Of a stretch of 64,000 nt of DNA, positions 60,510 to 64,000 are shown piece after piece. Within the stretch, counting starts at the first letter, position 1. Every line of letters begins with the position of its first letter. A program made the translations under genes and the position numbers. Origin of the DNA: Antitrichia curtipendula (Eukaryota > Streptophyta > Bryopsida > Hypnales > Leucodontaceae); contig OX579637.1 in the NCBI GenBank assembly GCA_951230915.1, positions 5,704,001 through 5,768,000 on the forward strand, read 5' to 3'. The notes under the pieces are model-generated. The model saw only the letters and a list, made by a program, of their open reading frames with translations. It did not search any database and had not been told where the DNA came from.

Positions 60510-60688
60510 CTTATTGATAGCTCAAATCGAGCTGATGACCCTCTATCAACTCCTGAGGTTGTTTGGCATTGTAATTTCTACCACAGAATGTAATATTCAA
60601 TTAGATCAAGTCGAGCTAAAGCTGCAGCTACTTTAGCTCCGTCGAGTCGAGCTGAGCTTTTCTCATGTACGAAACACATTTCTTGTAA

Positions 60689-61200
60689 TTGCAGATGAGT
60701 TCCGTGAACATGTGGGTGGCTAGAGTAGCTGCAGGCACTAAGTTCCGGAACGAAATTGCCTTCCTTGCCATGAAACTCAATAGAGCGGATTTCCTCGAGG
60801 GCGGGTACAAGGTCGACGTATCCAAGGAAAAGAAGCCTCTGGTCTTGCAGACTCCGCCATTGTCTTCGAGAAAAAGGAAAGCGTCACCATGGGATTTGCC
60901 TTCAACGGGTCGTTGTAGCAAGGCTCCAGCTACCGAACCCGAAGTCCTCTCCGATTCGGAAGACAATGGAGAGGACTTCTATGACAAGCAAATTTTGGAG
61001 GAACAAATGCTCAAGGAGACCACCACGCCTGTTCCTCCCACCCCGACAAAGAACCGAGGGTCATCGGCTTTGAGCGGTCAAGCACAAGAGGAGCAGCCCT
61101 CAAGCACTCCTTCGTCTACCATTCCTCCGAAAAGGAGGAAACTCTCGCGGCGCGACGTATATTTGGAGAGAAGGTTGGCGGAGATCGAGCAAAAATAGAT
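60689..61200 (+). pseudogene. Continuation with nuclear-looking low-complexity region
   Basis: The block follows an acceptor-like TTGCAG at about 60688. Its first 45 residues (MWVARVAAGTKFRNEIAFLA, MKLNRADFLEGGYKVDV) look structured. The rest is Ser/Pro/Glu-rich with basic clusters (SSRKRKAS, PPKRRKLSRRD) typical of nuclear signals. It may be the C-terminal part of the methyltransferase-like protein after an intron at about 60510-60688, which holds three palindromes. The stop TAG at 61196 is followed by more of the same frame (FMMEDSVQVNYKLESIINFM). Confidence 0.45.
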
Positions 61201-61883
61201 CAATGACTAGACGACAAACATTGCCATGCAAGTTCAGACAAAGAAGATATTCAAAGCTTCATGATGGAGGACTCCGTGCAGGTCAACTACAAGCTGGAGT
61301 CCATCATAAATTTCATGAGGGGTGCCAGGCCAATCGCCAAATTGGAACCCGCGGCTAAGAGACCCCAGTTGATGCTCGAGGGACAACAATCTGACTTGGA
61401 AAATGTTGTGCCTTAGGGTCATGTAGGGCAGGTAGAGTTTGCAGTCTCAGCGCCTCCTTCTCACGCCCCTTCTTTTACTCCGACGCCACCTTTATTCATT
61501 GATGCACAAGCGGCACCATCCGATTTTCAAGTGCCATCTATTGTTCCACAGGCAGAAAATGTCGACCATTAGAGTTCCAATGACCAGCCGCCCGAGTTAG
61601 GTGTGGAGACTGGCGCGTTGCCTAGACAGGGCGTAGGTGCTCCTCATTGATCACTCGATGTGACTTGTACAGTTTAGCTCGACTCAAGCTGATTTTTGCC
61701 ATGGGTTGTATGTAGTTCTAGACTTCTTTCATAGAATACAATCATTTTGACAGAAAGCAACTTCTAGTGGACGGAACCATGGAGTTCAAAAATTTTGCAA
61801 CCCATTTATGTACCTTATATCTCATTTTGTGAGGCTCTAATATACAAATTTTTTACAGAAAATTCATTATACAATCTTGGAAT
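61201..61883 (+). pseudogene. Pro-rich tail of the preceding block, then a spacer
   Basis: To about 61648 the translation goes on in broken form: FMMEDSVQVNYKLESIINFM, RPIAKLEPAAKRPQLMLEG, then a Pro/Ala/Ser-rich stretch (APPSHAPSFTPTPPLFIDAQ) and GVETGALPRQGVGAPH before a stop. Stops interrupt it at about 61196, 61413 and 61569. 61650-61883 is a spacer holding one palindrome (61673-61692). Confidence 0.4.
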
Positions 61884-62602
61884 GCAGACGTTGCCAATGA
61901 TGTAGATCTTATATCCCCTCGTATTGCTGCAACTGTAAACACTGCTCTTCAACCTTCTATTGATCATTGGGATGAAGATCAAGTTGAAATGCCGGAAGGT
62001 ATACGAGCACCGTCAGTGTGTTCCTCACCTGTTTCTGATGCCGTTGTCATCCCAGATGAGGACCTTCAAGATAGCGTCCATTTCTGTGTGGAGCTCTATA
62101 AAAAAGTCCACCACTCAGGAAGTAGCCGCATATCTCTTCGATGGACTGGCAATGCTGGTAGTGATTTTGGGGCAGGACTCTTGTAAGAAACTCAAATGTA
62201 GGGATAGATTGGGGAAACCATCGACATACAAGGAGCTAGGCACGAATAAGGACTTATTTTTTAAGAACTTGGAAAACTTATTCAGTGGCTTCTGGGATAG
62301 ATTCACTTCTCAGAATACAATCGTTGTTGATGACAGTTTCAATAAGTACATTCTCAATAGGGCAAAGAACGTCATTCTTCCAGAATCATGGTCAAATAGG
62401 GGAAATGGTCCGAAGGACACATTTCTCCTGGATGTCCTACTTCCCTAGTTTCAGGGCCTTCACGTGGCTCATGACCAGGGACTCAAGGCGTTTCGGGAAA
62501 ATGTGCCTGGTAGAATTGGATGTCGGATGCTCTGCGATAAACGAAACCATCGGGAGTACGACAAGTTGGTGGAGGTCGTCCGAGCATCGTCTAGTATTTG
62601 AT
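61884..62602 (+). pseudogene. FCP1/NIF-type HAD phosphatase-like fragment
   Basis: Blocks in two frames. 61884-62186 starts NADVANDVDLISPRIAATVN. From about 62056 a second frame has ISVWSSIKKSTTQEVAAYLF (like HAD motif II, WSS), DLFFKNLENLFSGFWDRFTS (motif III region) and TIVVDDSFNKYILNRAKNVI (motif IV, Asp-Asp, at about 62317-62346). After an in-frame TAG at 62446 it runs on as FQGLHVAHDQGLKAFRENVP. This order is typical of the plant FCP1/NLI-interacting-factor phosphatase domain. Motif I with its catalytic DxDx[TV] was not found upstream, so the fragment would lack the nucleophile. It may be captured host sequence or part of the element's own protein. Confidence 0.55.
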
Positions 62603-62736
62603 AGGACTAGGCTAAGGGTTTGTAGCTCAAGAGGGATGGAGTTGATGAGTATATAGACTGTCGATTTCAACATTCTCATGCACTTCAGTTTGAATCGCAA
62701 TGATTTGAACATTTTGGAACTCCATTTTGGATTTTT

Positions 62737-62812
62737 TTAAATTATGAATATAAACAAATATATGAATTATAAACAAATATATTCAAACTATAAACGAATA
62801 TATTCAGATTTG
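62737..62812. repeat. Short tandem repeat of ATAAACAAATATAT
   Basis: Four tandem units of about 20 bp with the core [TC]ATAAAC[AG]AATATAT, each changed by one or a few bases. They fall in the AT-rich spacer after the HAD-like block. Confidence 0.7.
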
Positions 62813-62816
62813 CGGT

Positions 62817-62877
62817 AGCTGAGAGTATACATGGATTCAACTTGAGTCGAGCTGAGAGTATACATGGATTCAACTAC
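62817..62877. repeat. Tandem duplication including a palindrome half
   Basis: AGCTGAGAGTATACATGG followed by ATTCAACT occurs twice in a row, about 33 bp apart. The junction between the copies forms the palindrome-like word CAACTTGAGTCGAGCTG. The duplication looks recent because the shared 26 bases are identical. Confidence 0.85.
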
Positions 62878-62879
62878 GT

Positions 62880-63218
62880 AGAGAAGGCTTTACGGAAACA
62901 TTGCAGATCCATCACCCACGCTGATGACAATGTCTACAATCCTCGTTGGACCCATATCATAGAAGGTGGGGCTCATTATCGTTGAAGATTGCTCCCACGT
63001 TGATGTGCCTTGTCTGGAGGTATGCGGCAATTTATGCACCTGATAGAGTACAACCAAGTGGATGCATTCTACCAGTGCATGATATGTGGGATCAGAAGTT
63101 CCTAGAACTACAGGGGCTCCAAAATAGACAAAAATACAACGGGACTAATATTGACTATAGTCGAGCACCAAAGATTTTGAAGGTGAGGGAGTTACAGAAC
63201 AGCAAATCACACGTATAA
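62880..63218 (+). pseudogene. Unrecognised coding-like block downstream of the HAD fragment
   Basis: An open frame (62946-63218) whose second half reads as ordinary soluble protein: VQPSGCILPVHDMWDQKFLE, GTNIDYSRAPKILKVRELQN. I do not recognise the family. It sits in the same GC-richer locus after the last palindrome, so it may be the C-terminal end of the same composite gene. 63219-63650 beyond it is AT-rich with nothing recognised. Confidence 0.3.
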
Positions 63219-63654
63219 TCTCTGTTCAAATTGTAGATTGAGTGTCTGTAGATACGTATATGATAGCATTATATAGATAATATTTAGATCTCAATGCTAG
63301 ATTGTTTCACACTCATGGCAATTATATATTTTACGCTGGTCTTATGTGGATCAAAAGATAATTACGTCGCAATTTTGTGTCAGTGAACTTAAATTTACTA
63401 TAAATAGATGACCTTTTCATAATGAATGTGGGCCTCTTATCCATGTTTTCAACATTCATTCACTTTTGTAGGTAATCTTCTATTCTATTTTCTTAGTTTT
63501 TAAATGTTTTGGGTCTACTTTCATCACAAATGTAGCCCTCCTAACTTCCATTTCACTAAAATACTCTCATTTTATTGAATATAATGTTAGCTTAGATTTT
63601 TTCAATTAGAAAGAAAATTATAGAAGAGATGTGTAGAAGGATTTCAAGAAGAAT

Positions 63655-64000
63655 TATGGCTTTACCATGGCCACAAAGCAATTATTCTTCATGGCTCCTG
63701 AAACAAAATTTATTTCCCGAGTCCAGAGGACATCAAGCAAGAATGAAAAATGTTGCAACCTTTCATCCTATGTTGTAGAATTCTTTAAAGTATTCTTGAG
63801 GAGCAATGGCAAGTACAAGAAGCCTAAAGTGAGGGCATTTTTGAGGTGTTATAACATCGATGAGGAAACTTTTGGAGAGTGGGATTAGGGTAGTTTGGAT
63901 GTCTAGCGTCTGTGGACGTGAGGCCCCGGACGTCCCGTGACAAGTGAACTTTATCATCCACCAAGCCAAACGTTGAAGTTCTATAGTATCCGCTGCTTCT
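63655..64000 (+). pseudogene. Start of a second, diverged copy of the methyltransferase-like unit
   Basis: SYVVEFFKVFLRSNGKYKKP followed by RCYNIDEETFGEW aligns with DATEFFKVFLRDRKNFVP and YYAPYDIEKDHHILW of the block at 59795-59915. The DNA shares GAATTCTTTAAAGTATTCTTGAG with one change. A TAG ends the frame at about 63888, and the window ends soon after. Only the part just before the DPPY-like motif is visible, so the rest should lie to the right. Confidence 0.6.

Larger units (their letters stand above)
56854..62855. repeat. Dispersed palindrome family TCAGCTCGAGTCGAGCTGA
   Basis: Full or nearly full copies lie at 57004-57020, 57074-57096, 57494-57516, 59090-59110, 60516-60537, 60601-60619, 60632-60656, 61673-61692 and 62835-62855, with weaker ones at 56854-56891 and 57634-57655. 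All lie outside the coding-like blocks, and every inter-block interval has at least one. Arms are 8-11 bases around a single centre base. I saw no full copy elsewhere in the 64 kb; only half sites such as GTCGAGCTGC (46924) occur. Confidence 0.8.

Noticed and set aside
1..64000. tRNA and rRNA genes
   Set aside because: No cloverleaf with convincing A and B boxes and no rRNA-like sequence was recognised by eye; a covariance-model scan was not possible.

Overview
The window reads as nuclear DNA of a land plant with a large, repeat-rich genome. It is mostly AT-rich, with sparse genes, long introns, Stowaway- and CACTA-type small elements, a Mutator-like element carrying a Ulp1 protease gene, and a Ty1/copia retrotransposon. 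The only intact host gene encodes a SANT-plus-bromodomain protein of a kind known from plants. The mix of element types suggests a non-flowering land plant (gymnosperm, fern, lycophyte or bryophyte), but the species cannot be fixed from the sequence.

Layout. 1-17.1 kb: AT-rich intergenic DNA with a ~0.93 kb inverted-repeat element and a CACTA-like small element. 18.0-25.2 kb (+): the bromodomain gene, modelled here as six exons and 1360 residues, with every junction keeping the reading frame. 25.2-35 kb: no host gene; it holds a second copy of the inverted-repeat element, a 556-bp Stowaway-like MITE with TA duplications, a small GC-rich island, and a 4.4 kb strongly A-rich tract built from a decayed ~310-bp tandem repeat. 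A 465-bp foldback element with an ATTG duplication sits inside that tract. 35-47.9 kb: a decayed Mutator-like element (MULE) with two convergent genes, a Ulp1-type protease ORF on + and a MURA-type transposase with DDE residues and SWIM finger on -. 48.7-50.4 kb (-): remains of a second transposase, resembling the DUF7869 type. 52-55.0 kb (+): a Ty1/copia element cut off after the integrase, with a ~58-bp minisatellite in its leader.

55.1-64 kb is the most unusual part. A GC-richer, gene-like but decayed locus carries in order a ParB/DGQHR-like motif, a region resembling a permuted N6/N4 DNA methyltransferase with worn motifs, a nuclear-looking low-complexity region, and most of an FCP1/NIF-type HAD phosphatase domain. 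Every non-coding interval between its coding blocks carries one or more copies of a palindrome close to TCAGCTCGAGTCGAGCTGA, a word not seen in full elsewhere in the window. Part of a second, diverged copy of the same coding unit starts at 63.66 kb and runs off the window, so the unit is repeated.

The bromodomain gene is the only locus that looks functional. All transposon genes carry frameshifts or stops, many of the kind expected from C-to-T decay of methylated DNA.
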